Shown one piece after another: positions 17,441-26,029 of a DNA stretch of 57,893 bases. The notes below the pieces were generated by a model. That model was not told the origin of the DNA, did not search any database, and saw only the letters and a program-made list of their open reading frames with translations. A program made the position numbers and the translations under genes. Position 1 is the first letter of the stretch. Each line of letters starts with the position of its first letter. The stretch is from Pseudofrankia coriaricola (GTDB lineage Bacteria > Actinomycetota > Actinomycetes > Frankiales > Frankiaceae), in NCBI RefSeq assembly GCF_001854805.1, contig NZ_MBLO01000033.1, forward strand, positions 1 through 57,893, read 5' to 3'.

Positions 17441-20400
17441 TTAGCCGGTCACGCCGAGCGAGGCGAAGTCGATCACGTTGTAGGCCGGGGAATAGACGAT
17501 GTTCGTCACTCGGTCGCTGTAGACGTTGAACGCCTTGTCGTAGATCAGCGGGATGTAGGCCGCCGAGTCGACGACCGCCCGGTCGACCGCCGTCCAGGCA
17601 CGCTGCGCGACGCCGTCGTCGGAGGCGGCCAGGCCGGCGTCGATCCCGTCGTTCACCGTCTTCGAGTCGAGCTCCGCGTAGTTGCTGTTCCCCGCGGGAA
17701 AGATCTTGCGCCCGTCCACGATCGGGCCGAGGAAGCCGGAGGCGGACGGCCAGTCCGACCCCCAGACGGCGATCGCGAGCCCGTAGCCGTTCCTCTGCAT
17801 CGTCGCCGGTACACCGAGCTCGGCCGAGTAGTACCGGTCGGCGGGGAACGCCTTGACGGTGACGCTGATCCCGACCCGCTTCAACGAGGCCGTCAGCGCG
17901 TCGGCCTGTGCCTTGTACTTGGCCGCGTCCTGGGTGACCAGGGTCGTGGCGAACCCGTCCGGGTGGCCGCACGCGGCCAGCTCCTCCCTGGCCTTCGCGA
18001 CCGAGCCCCGGCCGTCCGTCGACGGGTAGAGGTCGAAGGGCTGGTAGTACCGCAGCGTCGGCGGCAGCATCGTCGTCGCCACATCGCCGGCGGTCGAGCC
18101 GCCGCGCGCCTCGATCTGGGCCTGCCTGTCCACGGCCCAGGCGACCGCCTTTCGGCAGTGGATGTTGTCGAACGGCTTCACCGTCATGGTGACGCTCAGA
18201 TAGCGCAGAAAACCGTTGTGGTCGAGGCTGGTCCGCGACGAGCGCAGTGTCGGGTCGGCCACCAGCCGCGCCCGCGCCGCCTCCTGAACGCCGTTCTGGG
18301 CCGCGACGACGTCGCCGTCACCGGCCAGGATCCGGCTGTCGATGGCGTCGAGGTCGAGGCCCATCGTCTCCTCGATCCGGTCGGGCAGCGCCTTGTTCAC
18401 CGGGTCGGTCGCCGGGTTCCACTGGTCGTTGCGCACCAGGACGAGTTTCTTACCGACCTCGTAGGACTCGATCTTGTACGGGCCGGACGAGACCGGGTGG
18501 TCGGTGTACCTGGCGGCGGTGTCGCGGGCGCGCGGCACCGGGGTCGTCGTCGGCATGGCCATGACGCGGTTCCAGTCGCCGAACGGCTTGTTCAGGTGGA
18601 AGACGATCGTCCTGTCGTCCGGGGTCTCGACCGACGTCAGGCCCAGCTTCTCCGGCGAGGTGTCCGTGTATGGACCGCCATACGGCGGGTTGGTCTGCAG
18701 GTAGTCGATGACATAGGTCGGGCCGCCGCTGACGACGTCGGTCGCGAACACCCGCTCGACGGCGTACTTGATGTCCCTGGAGGTGATCGGCGTCCCGTCC
18801 TCGAACCGAATCCCCTCCCTGAGGGTGTATGTCCACGTCCTGCGGTCGGTCGACCGCGCGGGCGCGGTCGCGAGGTCGCCGACCAGCTCGGTCGACATCG
18901 GCGCCCGGGTGTAGGTCAGCAGCTGACGGGAGAACCAGCGCAGCTGCGACCAGCAGTTGCCGTAGTAGGTGCGCTGGGGATCCCAGTAGTCGCAGTCGGA
19001 GTCGGCGAGCACCCGCAGCGTGCCGCCCTTCCTGGTCGACGGATGCAGCACCCGCGCCGAGGTCACCGCCGGGTCGAGCAGACCCCGCGTCGCGGAGGTC
19101 GCCGGCGACGCTGTCGCGCCCCGCGCGTCGCGGCCGGGCTTCGAACCGGGCAGCAGGAGCAGGACGAGGACCAGCGCGAGCACGCCGGCGACCGCCGCGC
19201 CGCCGCCGGCCCATCCCCAGACGCGCCGGGAGCCACGCCGTCGCGGACGCGACCGGCGGGCGTCGTAGGGCGCCGCCCACGGGTTCCCGCCGGACGGCGC
19301 GGGCCCGCCGGCGAGGCGGGTGGCCGCCTGATCGTCCACCGGCTGCCGGGCGTCCCCCCAGTAGGACGGGGCGGGACCGCCCGGTGTCGAGGCGGCGCCG
19401 AGCCCCGGCATCGCCTGCCCGGGCTGCCCGGGCGGGTGTCCGGGCTGGGCAGCCGGGCCGGTGGGTCCGGGCCCGGCAGCCGCGTGGCCACCGCGTGCCG
19501 GCGCGGCACCCGCCAGCCCGAAGGGTGCCGGTCCCACGGGCGGCGGACCCACGGGCGGCGGGCCGGGGATGACGGGCCCGGCGCCCGGAATCGCGGCAGC
19601 CGGAGGTCCGGGCATCGCCGCCCACGGCGGCACGGCCGCGCGGCGCACCTCATCGTCCAGCCAGAGGCGCAGGCCCGAGCGGCCCAGCCAGCCGGGCCCA
19701 TAGGCCGTGGTGGCGGCCGCCGCCAGGTCGAGCGCGAACGCGTGCGCGGTCGGGTGACGCCAACCCGGATCCTTGGCCAGGGCACGCAGCAGCACGGTCG
19801 TGAGCCGCAGGGGCACGCCCGCCGGGGGCGCGGGCGCCGCGGTCAGGTGGTGCTGCCAGAGCACCGCGAGCGGCAGGTTGGCGGGGAACGGCGGGACGCC
19901 GGCGAGCAGCTGGTAGAGCAGGACACCGAGGGCGTAGACGTCGGTCGGCGGTCCGAGCCGGCCGCCGATGATCTGTTCCGGCGCCATGTACAGCGGCGTT
20001 CCGACCTGGGCGCTCGCGGTGGCCGCCGAGCTCTCCAGCAGCTTCGCGATGCCGAAGTCGGTGACCTTGACGACTCCGGCCGCGTCGAACATGACGTTGT
20101 CCGACTTGATGTCGCGGTGCAGCACGCCCGCGTCGTGGGCGTAGGCGAGACCGGAGGCGACGGCCAGGCCCACCCCACAGGCGGTCTCGGCGGTGATCCC
20201 CGCCATTCGGCGGCGGGCCAGGGTGCCGCCGGCGAGGAGTTCCATCACGACCAGGCTCAGCTCGGCGGTCTCGATGTAGTCGTAGACCCGGACGATGTGC
20301 GGATGGTCCAGACGGGCGAGCAGCTGTGCCTCGGCGCCGAAACCGGAATTGCCCTCCTGGGCCGCGGGCAGCACCTTGATGGCTACCTCGCGATTGAGGC

Positions 20401-20506
20401 TGCGCTGGCGACCGGCGAGCACGAGGCCGAAGGCACCGGCACCCAGCCGCTCGCCGATGTCGAATCCGGGGAGCGCCGCGGCCACCGTCTGCCGGTCGAC
20501 GATCAC
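17441..20506 (-). CDS. Second receptor-like Ser/Thr kinase with family-5 solute-binding domain (tandem paralogue)
   Basis: 1021 residues from GTG 20506. The layout matches the downstream paralogue: kinase residues 15-265 (GAGAFG loop, VAIK Lys44, HRDIKSDN, DFG, GTPLYMAPEQ), a Gly/Pro-rich linker, one membrane helix near 430-455 (WAGGGAAVAGVLALVLVLLL), and an extracellular SBP_bac_5 domain (KGGTLRVLADSDCDYWDPQ; FEDGTPITSRDIKYAVERVF; DDRTIVFHLNKPFGDWNRVM). In the catalytic loop Pro is replaced by Ser (HRDIKSDN); this is tolerated in active kinases. The linkers are unlike each other while the kinase and binding domains are well conserved, so this is an older tandem duplication. The 286-bp gap to the next gene may hold a separate promoter. 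Confidence 0.92.
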   Translation of the reverse strand: MIVDRQTVAAALPGFDIGERLGAGAFGLVLAGRQRSLNREVAIKVLPAAQEGNSGFGAEAQLLARLDHPHIVRVYDYIETAELSLVVMELLAGGTLARRRMAGITAETACGVGLAVASGLAYAHDAGVLHRDIKSDNVMFDAAGVVKVTDFGIAKLLESSAATASAQVGTPLYMAPEQIIGGRLGPPTDVYALGVLLYQLLAGVPPFPANLPLAVLWQHHLTAAPAPPAGVPLRLTTVLLRALAKDPGWRHPTAHAFALDLAAAATTAYGPGWLGRSGLRLWLDDEVRRAAVPPWAAMPGPPAAAIPGAGPVIPGPPPVGPPPVGPAPFGLAGAAPARGGHAAAGPGPTGPAAQPGHPPGQPGQAMPGLGAASTPGGPAPSYWGDARQPVDDQAATRLAGGPAPSGGNPWAAPYDARRSRPRRRGSRRVWGWAGGGAAVAGVLALVLVLLLLPGSKPGRDARGATASPATSATRGLLDPAVTSARVLHPSTRKGGTLRVLADSDCDYWDPQRTYYGNCWSQLRWFSRQLLTYTRAPMSTELVGDLATAPARSTDRRTWTYTLREGIRFEDGTPITSRDIKYAVERVFATDVVSGGPTYVIDYLQTNPPYGGPYTDTSPEKLGLTSVETPDDRTIVFHLNKPFGDWNRVMAMPTTTPVPRARDTAARYTDHPVSSGPYKIESYEVGKKLVLVRNDQWNPATDPVNKALPDRIEETMGLDLDAIDSRILAGDGDVVAAQNGVQEAARARLVADPTLRSSRTSLDHNGFLRYLSVTMTVKPFDNIHCRKAVAWAVDRQAQIEARGGSTAGDVATTMLPPTLRYYQPFDLYPSTDGRGSVAKAREELAACGHPDGFATTLVTQDAAKYKAQADALTASLKRVGISVTVKAFPADRYYSAELGVPATMQRNGYGLAIAVWGSDWPSASGFLGPIVDGRKIFPAGNSNYAELDSKTVNDGIDAGLAASDDGVAQRAWTAVDRAVVDSAAYIPLIYDKAFNVYSDRVTNIVYSPAYNVIDFASLGVTG

Positions 20507-20740
20507 GCCGTCAGCCTCTCAGCGCCCGTCGCCCGGGCAGCAAACCGGACGTTTCTCCCAGCCCGGACCATAGTGCCGTGATCATAACGGCACAGGGAGA
20601 TGTGCCGACAAGGCTCGTACAGCGGGCGAAGCCGTCGTCTTCCCGACTGTGAGCCCGACGGGCGTGTGGCGGCGGCTGGTCGGGCATGGTCAGACCCGGC
20701 GGCGACAGGCGGACGGCGGACGGCGGACGGCGCGCTCGTC

Positions 20741-21490
20741 CTATGGCAGCAGCCCGGTGCCTGGGTCGCGGTCCGTGATGCAGTAGGGCAGGCCGGTGGG
20801 GTCGCGCAGGGTGGTCCAGGCCGGGCCGTGGGAGTGGACGGTCGCACCGAGGTCCTGGTGGCGGCGGGTCTCGGCGGCGCGGTCGGTGGTGGCCAGGTCC
20901 AGGTGGGCGCGCATCGGGCCGTCCGGCTCGTCGAGGCGCTGGAGCAGGATCCGCAGCGGGATGCCGGCCGGGCGGGCCAGGACGCGGAACTCCGGGCGGC
21001 TGCCGGTGCGCACCTCCCAGCCGGTCTGCCCTGCCCAGAACGCGCACTCCTCATCGAACCGGCCCGCCGGGATGTCCAGGCAGACCTGGTCGACGAGCGA
21101 GGTGTGCCCCGAACCTGCCGAATCGCCGCGCGATCCGGCAGGACCCCCGGGCCACGCCACCGGCTTAGGCCGGGCGGACTCGCCCTCGTGCACCTCGCAG
21201 AACACGAACCCACCCGGTGACCGGCGGATCGCGAAGTCCTGGCCGACGCGGTGTACGTCGAGGTGCACCCGCGCCGGCCCGTCCCCCAGTCGCTGCACCC
21301 GCAGGAACGCGTCCCCGTCCGGCGGCACCAGCGTCGCGAACTCGCCGGCCTCCCCGCGCGGCGGCGACAGCGTCGTCGCCGTCACCGCCCGCCAGAACGC
21401 CACCCCCCGCTCGAACCGCTCAGCGGGAAAATCCAGGAAGGCGGTCAACCACACCGCAGAAGGAACGAGAGAGTTCTCGGTCTCGCGCAT
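20741..21490 (-). CDS. Two-domain VOC (glyoxalase/bleomycin resistance-type) protein
   Basis: 249 residues from ATG 21490 (MRETENS); an upstream in-frame ATG at 21526 would overlap the toxin gene. Two betaalphabetabetabeta-type modules are visible: residues about 10-105 (AVWLTAFLDFPAERFERGVAFW ending in GFVFCEV, a typical VOC strand with a Glu metal ligand) and 130-245 (SLVDQVCLDIPAGRFDEECAFW; VHSHGPAWTTLRDPTGLPYC). VOC proteins bind a metal and act as dioxygenases, isomerases or resistance proteins; the substrate cannot be told. A family C palindromic element lies in the linker between the modules (21114-21147). The start is two bases after the stop of the PIN toxin gene, so the gene is probably cotranscribed with it. 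Confidence 0.8.
   Translation of the reverse strand: MRETENSLVPSAVWLTAFLDFPAERFERGVAFWRAVTATTLSPPRGEAGEFATLVPPDGDAFLRVQRLGDGPARVHLDVHRVGQDFAIRRSPGGFVFCEVHEGESARPKPVAWPGGPAGSRGDSAGSGHTSLVDQVCLDIPAGRFDEECAFWAGQTGWEVRTGSRPEFRVLARPAGIPLRILLQRLDEPDGPMRAHLDLATTDRAAETRRHQDLGATVHSHGPAWTTLRDPTGLPYCITDRDPGTGLLP
21114..21147 (-). repeat. Family C palindromic element, locus 2 (inside VOC gene)
   Basis: CCTGCCGAATCGC and GCGATCCGGCAGG form a nearly perfect stem around a CGC loop, followed by ACCCCC. It encodes the Gly/Ser-rich linker between the two VOC modules and keeps the frame open. Confidence 0.75.
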
Positions 21491-21492
21491 TC

Positions 21493-21906
21493 TCAGACCT
21501 TGATGATCTTCACCCGGGGCATGCACAACCTCTTCAGATCCTCCGGGTCCGACGTCAGGATGCTTACCGGCCCGTCGACGGCATGCGCGGTCGCTGCCAC
21601 CACAGCGTCGATCGCATGCCGGTGCCCGTGCAGGCCCACACCGTGCAGTAGGTCGGTCGCCGCCATGGAAAGCACTTCGGTTACTGGCTCCACTGTCACG
21701 TGGGACAGTGTCCAGCGGAGCGCGGCCCGGTTAGTGCCGGGAGCAACCGCTTCCACCAGGGTCATCGCCGTCGTGACGACCGGGACCTTTCTGACGACGG
21801 CGAGCCCCAACCAGCCAATCATGTCACGGTCGCGCCGTACCGCACGAGAGAGCCCTTCACTGTCAAGGACGAACGTTCCGGCTCGGCCGGTCGCAGGAGG
21901 CTTCAT
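21493..21906 (-). CDS. PIN-domain ribonuclease toxin (VapC-like)
   Basis: 137 residues from ATG 21906; the start overlaps the antitoxin stop as ATGA, the usual layout of such pairs. PIN-domain acidic residues can be placed: Asp in FVLDSEGLSRAV near the N-terminus, Glu in TLVEAV, Asp in HAIDAVVAATA and Asp in ILTSDPEDLKRL near the end. VapC toxins cut tRNA or rRNA and are held inactive by the partner antitoxin. The upstream ORF extends further, but no other start fits the overlap. Base composition is slightly less GC-rich than the surrounding genes, consistent with acquired DNA. Confidence 0.82.
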   Translation of the reverse strand: MKPPATGRAGTFVLDSEGLSRAVRRDRDMIGWLGLAVVRKVPVVTTAMTLVEAVAPGTNRAALRWTLSHVTVEPVTEVLSMAATDLLHGVGLHGHRHAIDAVVAATAHAVDGPVSILTSDPEDLKRLCMPRVKIIKV

Positions 21907-22223
21907 TCGGCTTCTGTCCCGAACGTGCCTCGCTCGGCACGGGAAAGCTGCAACCACTTGGCGTGGATCTCCTCGTCCGTGATCGGACCGATCTCATCCT
22001 CGGCCGCCGCGACGAGGCTGGCGAGCCTGTCATGCTGCACCTGCCGCCGAACCGCTGCCACCACATAGGCCGACAGCCCGTCCTCGCCGCCCAGCTCCCG
22101 TACGGCCTCAGCAAGGTCGTCGGGCATCATGATCGAGTACCGCCGCGTCTCGCCCGCCATGGTCTCGATGATAGCGGCGACGTCCCACAACGTCACCGGT
22201 CTTACCTCTTCCAGCACTGTCAT
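21903..22223 (-). CDS. Ribbon-helix-helix-type antitoxin
   Basis: 106 residues from ATG 22223, which has GGAAGG 7-8 bases upstream and a good promoter before it; an internal ATG at 22160 (MAGETRRYSIMMPDD) has no ribosome site. The core RRYSIMMPDDLAEAVRELGG, LSAYVVAAVRRQV reads as a strand-helix-helix CopG/RHH DNA-binding unit. The acidic tail (AAAEDEIGPITDEEIHAKW) is the likely toxin-binding part. It should neutralise the downstream PIN toxin and repress its own promoter. Confidence 0.75.
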   Translation of the reverse strand: MTVLEEVRPVTLWDVAAIIETMAGETRRYSIMMPDDLAEAVRELGGEDGLSAYVVAAVRRQVQHDRLASLVAAAEDEIGPITDEEIHAKWLQLSRAERGTFGTEAE

Positions 22224-22261
22224 CAGCGCCACCTTCCGCGAGGGGCCTTGTCGCGTTTCAG

Positions 22262-22290
22262 GGTATATCTCGTTTGCGCCTTCGCAAAGG
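22262..22290 (-). promoter_or_regulatory. Promoter and operator of the toxin-antitoxin operon
   Basis: On the minus strand CCTTTG (22285-22290) and TATACC (22262-22267) are separated by 17 bases, a good -35/-10 layout about 30 bases before the antitoxin start region. The inverted repeat TTTGCG-N4-CGCAAA (22273-22288) lies in the spacer and is a plausible autoregulatory operator. A further perfect palindrome, AGCGCTCG-T-CGAGCGCT, lies at 22387-22403. Confidence 0.5.
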
Positions 22291-22419
22291 ATTTTCTTCA
22301 CCACAACATGACGCGCATTCATGCGTCCACGGAATAGCGCCATCCGAGCGCTCGGCCGCCTTCGATTGGCCGAGAAAGATTAATCAAGCGCTCGTCGAGC
22401 GCTCGAAAGGAAAACGCAG

Positions 22420-22466
22420 AAAAAAAGCGATGCCGCCGTCTCCATATCTGGAGGCGGCGGCATCGT
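22420..22466 (-). terminator. Rho-independent terminator of thrS
   Basis: Read on the minus strand: a stem of CGATGCCGCCGCCTCC with its partner GGAGACGGCGGCATCG (one mismatch), loop AGATAT, then a run of seven T. It begins about 16 bases after the thrS stop. Confidence 0.93.
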
Positions 22467-22481
22467 GGCGCCGGAGTGCGG

Positions 22482-24473
22482 TCAGACCTGGATGCGACGG
22501 TCCACGGCGTCGACGATCTCGGCGACGGCCTCGTCGACGGGGACGCCGTTGCGCTGGGAGCCGTCGCGGTAGCGGAAGGAGACCGCGCCCTTGGCGACGT
22601 CGTCGTCGCCGGCGATGAGCATGTACGGGACCTTCTGCTTCTGCGCGTCGCGGATCTTCTTCTGCATCCGGTTGTCGGAGGAGTCGACCTCGGCCCGGAT
22701 GCCCTTCGCCGACAGCTTCGCGGCGATGTCCTTCAGGTAGGGGACGTGGTCGTCGGTGATGGGGATGCCGACGGCCTGGACCGGGGCGAGCCATGGCGGC
22801 ATGGCGCCGGCATAGTGCTCCAGCAGGATCGCGAAGAACCGCTCGATGGTGCCGAACAACGCCCGGTGGATCATGAAGGGGCGCTGGCGGGTGCCGTCGG
22901 CGGCCTGGTACTCCATCTCGAACCGCTGGGGCATCTGGAAATCGACCTGGATGGTCGACAGCTGCCAGGTCCGCCCGATCGCGTCCTTCGCCTGAACGGA
23001 GATCTTCGGGCCGTAGAAGGCGCCGCCACCCGGGTCCATGACCAGCTCGAGGCCCTGCTTCTCGGCGGCCTCGCGCAGCAGCTGGGTGGCTTCCACCCAC
23101 TCCTCGTCGGTGCCGATCGCCTTGCCCTCGGGGCGGGTCGACAGCTCCAGGTAGAAGTCGGTGAGGCCGTAGTCGCGCAGCAGGCCGAGCACGAACTTCA
23201 GGGTGTTGTCGAGCTCGTCCGGGAGCTGGTCGCGGGCACAGAACAGATGGGCGTCGTCCTGGGTGAGCCCGCGCACGCGGGTGAGGCCGTGCACGACGCC
23301 GGACTTCTCGTACCGATAGACGGTGCCGAACTCGAACAGCCGCAGCGGCAGCTCCCGGTAGGACCGCCCACGCGACTTGAAGATCAGGATGTGCATGGGG
23401 CAGTTCATCGGCTTGAGGTAGTAGTCCGTGCCGCCGTCGAGCGACATGGGCGGGTACATGCCGTCGGCGAACCAGTCGAGGTGCCCGGAGATCTCGTAAA
23501 GGGTCGACTTGGTGATGTGCGGCGTGTTGACGAACTCGTACCCCGCCTCGATGTGCCGGCGGCGGGAGTAGTCCTCCATCACGGTGCGGATCGCGCCGCC
23601 CTTGGGGTGGAAGACCGCGAGGCCGGGGCCCAGCTCGGTCGGGAAGGAGAACAGGTCCAGCTCGGCGCCCAGGCGACGGTGGTCGCGCTTCTCCGCCTCG
23701 GCCAGCATGTGCTGGTGCTCGGCCAGCGCCTCCTTCGACTCCCAGGCGGTGCCGTAGATGCGCTGCAGCTGCGGATTCTTCTCGCTGCCCCGCCAGTAGG
23801 CCGCGGCGGACCGCTGGACCGCGAAGGCCGGGATGTGCCGGGTGGTCGGCACGTGCGGGCCGCGACAGAGATCCTTCCAGCACAGCTCGCCGGTCTTGGC
23901 GTCCAGGTTGTCGTAGATGGTGAGCTCGCCCTCGCCCACCTCGACGGACGCATCGGATGCGTCGGCCCCGTCACCCGTGCCGGACCCGGACTTCAGCCCG
24001 ATGAGCTCCAGCTTGTAGGGCTCGTCGGCGAGCTCGGCGCGCGCCTCGTCATCGCTGACGACCCGGCGGGAGAACTTCTGGCCGGCCTTGACGATCTCGC
24101 GGGCGCGCTTCTCGATCGCCTTGAGGTCCTCGGCGGCGAACGGCTTCTCGACGTCGAAGTCGTAGTAGAAGCCGTTCTGGATGGGCGGGCCGATCCCCAG
24201 CTTCGCCTTCGGGAACAGGTCCTGCACCGCCTGGGCGACGACGTGCGCGGTCGAGTGCCGCACGATCGCCCGGCCGTCCGGAGAGCCGACGGTGATCGGC
24301 TCGACGACGTCGCCGTCGGCCAGGACGTAGGCAAGGTCACGCTGCCTGCCGCCGACCCGCGCGGCGATCACCGACCGGTCGGCCGCGAACAGGTCCGCCG
24401 CCGTCGTCCCGATGGTGACCACCCGATCATCCCGCTGCTCGGCATGCTGGACGGTCACACGGAGGTCGGACAC
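22482..24473 (-). CDS. thrS: Threonine--tRNA ligase
   Basis: 663 residues from a GTG preceded by GGAGAAACC. ThrRS charges tRNA-Thr. The order of domains is normal: N-terminal TGS-like part ([16 protein letters not shown]), the editing domain with [10 protein letters not shown], a linker, the class II core (motif 2 [20 protein letters not shown], then [17 protein letters not shown] with zinc ligands; motif 3 around [11 protein letters not shown]) and the C-terminal anticodon-binding domain ([19 protein letters not shown] onwards to the end). A short acidic insert ([18 protein letters not shown]) interrupts the editing region. No T-box leader was recognised upstream. Confidence 0.97.
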   Translation of the reverse strand: MSDLRVTVQHAEQRDDRVVTIGTTAADLFAADRSVIAARVGGRQRDLAYVLADGDVVEPITVGSPDGRAIVRHSTAHVVAQAVQDLFPKAKLGIGPPIQNGFYYDFDVEKPFAAEDLKAIEKRAREIVKAGQKFSRRVVSDDEARAELADEPYKLELIGLKSGSGTGDGADASDASVEVGEGELTIYDNLDAKTGELCWKDLCRGPHVPTTRHIPAFAVQRSAAAYWRGSEKNPQLQRIYGTAWESKEALAEHQHMLAEAEKRDHRRLGAELDLFSFPTELGPGLAVFHPKGGAIRTVMEDYSRRRHIEAGYEFVNTPHITKSTLYEISGHLDWFADGMYPPMSLDGGTDYYLKPMNCPMHILIFKSRGRSYRELPLRLFEFGTVYRYEKSGVVHGLTRVRGLTQDDAHLFCARDQLPDELDNTLKFVLGLLRDYGLTDFYLELSTRPEGKAIGTDEEWVEATQLLREAAEKQGLELVMDPGGGAFYGPKISVQAKDAIGRTWQLSTIQVDFQMPQRFEMEYQAADGTRQRPFMIHRALFGTIERFFAILLEHYAGAMPPWLAPVQAVGIPITDDHVPYLKDIAAKLSAKGIRAEVDSSDNRMQKKIRDAQKQKVPYMLIAGDDDVAKGAVSFRYRDGSQRNGVPVDEAVAEIVDAVDRRIQV

Positions 24474-24722
24474 CGGTTTCTCCTGGTCTGGCGCCCGGGG
24501 CCCTTGCCCGGGTCGGCGTGGGGGGTCGGTCGGAGCTTGAGGACTCGAGGGAACAGTTTCGCCCGTCGCGCGAGAGTGTCGCGCCTGTCTCGGGTGCCTG
24601 TCTCGGCAGTTTCGCCCCGCTCGCCGATGCTACTCCGGCCGGCGCGCCACCCTCCGCCGACATGACTACGCAGGGTGATACCGTGCGTCCCCTCGTCGGC
24701 TGGACAAGTCGGCCTCGGGGGC

Positions 24723-25514
24723 TCAGACGGCGGTGCGCTCCACCTCGACGCGGCGGTTCTCGGCGCCGGCGACCTCGTCCGAGGCCTCCGCCGGGCCGGC
24801 GCCGGCGATCTCGGGTACGCCGAGACCCGCGGCGCCGGCGTCCGCGGGCCTCGCCGGTGGGCGGGTCAGGATGCCCCCGAGCACGGTGTCGACGACCTGG
24901 GCGATCCGTGTGCCGCTTACCTCGTTGTATCCGCTGGTGTACTGCCGATAGGCGACCGGCCCGACCAGCATGTCGGTGATCAGGTTGATGTCGAGGTCGA
25001 TCGGCAGCTCGCCGGCCGCGACCCCCCTGGCCAGCACCTTCTCGGCCTGCTGGCGGAACGGCTCCATCACCTGCTGGCGGTAGGTCTCGAACAGCTCCGG
25101 GTGGGCCTCCCGCTCGGCCAGCAGCCGCGGCATGATCCGGCCGGCCAGCGTCTGCAGGTTGTGCCGGCGCACGGTGTTCAGCCAGGCGACGAGGTCGTCG
25201 CGCAGCGACCCGGTGTCGACCGGTTCGGCCGTCTCCACCAGCGTCGCCAGCGCGTCGGCCACGAGTGTGTTCTTCGTCGACCAGCGCCGGTAAAGGGTCG
25301 CCTTGCCCACCTTGGCCCGCGCGGCGACGGCCTCCATCGACAGCCCCGTGAACCCGGCCGTCGCCAGTGTCTGCAGGGTCGCCTCGATGATCGCGCCGTC
25401 GGCGCGCGCGTCGCGCGGCCGGCCCGGCGGGCGGACGCCGGAGGGCGGGCGGTCTGGCCGCCCGCGCGGCCCGGGCCGCCCCACCTCCGCGGTCGTCACC
25501 GGCCGTCCGCCCAT
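24723..25514 (-). CDS. TetR family transcriptional regulator
   Basis: About 263 residues from ATG 25514; the start is uncertain because the frame stays open for 85 more codons and alternative GTG starts exist at 25592 and 25499. The DNA-binding part is typical: IIEATLQTLATAGFTGLSME, then AVAARAKVGKATLYRRWSTK, a TetR helix-turn-helix. The C-terminal ligand/dimer region (LVGPVAYRQYTSGYN) matches TetR_C members that bind small hydrophobic ligands. An unusually long Pro/Arg/Gly-rich N-terminus precedes the HTH. It is divergent from panB and 250 bp before thrS; the target is unknown. Confidence 0.88.
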   Translation of the reverse strand: MGGRPVTTAEVGRPGPRGRPDRPPSGVRPPGRPRDARADGAIIEATLQTLATAGFTGLSMEAVAARAKVGKATLYRRWSTKNTLVADALATLVETAEPVDTGSLRDDLVAWLNTVRRHNLQTLAGRIMPRLLAEREAHPELFETYRQQVMEPFRQQAEKVLARGVAAGELPIDLDINLITDMLVGPVAYRQYTSGYNEVSGTRIAQVVDTVLGGILTRPPARPADAGAAGLGVPEIAGAGPAEASDEVAGAENRRVEVERTAV

Positions 25515-26029
25515 GCCGGGCTCACGGGCGCCACGCCGAGCCAGCCCGCGCGACGCCGCCCGCTGGATGTCGCTGTCACCGGTCTCCCTCACTCGCCGGT
25601 CGCCCTTGGTCAGCCGTTCACCGCCGCACCCCGGTGAAGCGACCCCCGCCGCCGAGAAGGGCCGCCCGGGCAGACATGGCGAACCAACGGAGGACCGCCC
25701 ACGAGAGCGCTCTCGTGCTGGCAGGCACGGTGAACCCCCGGCCGATCGCACCCCGCCCACGACGGCCACGCTGTGCGATCGCCCATGCCACCGGCACTCC
25801 CCATTCTTTCAAGATCGGAGCGTACGGCGAGCCCGTATGTGGCGCATCCGGTTGACCCAGCGACGCGATGGCCATATGCGCAGGTCAGCGACAGGCACAT
25901 GCCGAGCTGGCAAGCGGGGCCGGCCGGCCATGTGATCCACGCACCACTTTCGGCGGAGCGGTCGGCGGTGGCAGCATGTTGACCGACGCCGGGACGCGCG
26001 ACGCGCCCGGACGACGCAGAGGAGGCTCC
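25515..26029. other. Divergent region between the TetR gene and panB
   Basis: About 515 bp. Part may encode an extended TetR N-terminus. An inverted pair with GAGAGCGCTCTCGTGC lies at about 25702-25717 (GAGAGCGCTCTC is a perfect 12-bp palindrome), a possible operator for the TetR protein. The panB ribosome site GAGGAGG is at 26019-26025. Confidence 0.4.

Noticed and set aside
17156-20581. A 1141-codon plus-strand frame opposite the second receptor kinase
   Set aside because: Antisense shadow; the minus-strand frame has clear kinase and binding-protein motifs.
22476-24665. A 729-codon plus-strand frame opposite thrS
   Set aside because: Shadow of a well-conserved gene; no motif of its own.
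24474-24722. T-box leader upstream of thrS
   Set aside because: No T-box core or matching stem was visible, and actinobacterial T-boxes are mostly on ileS.
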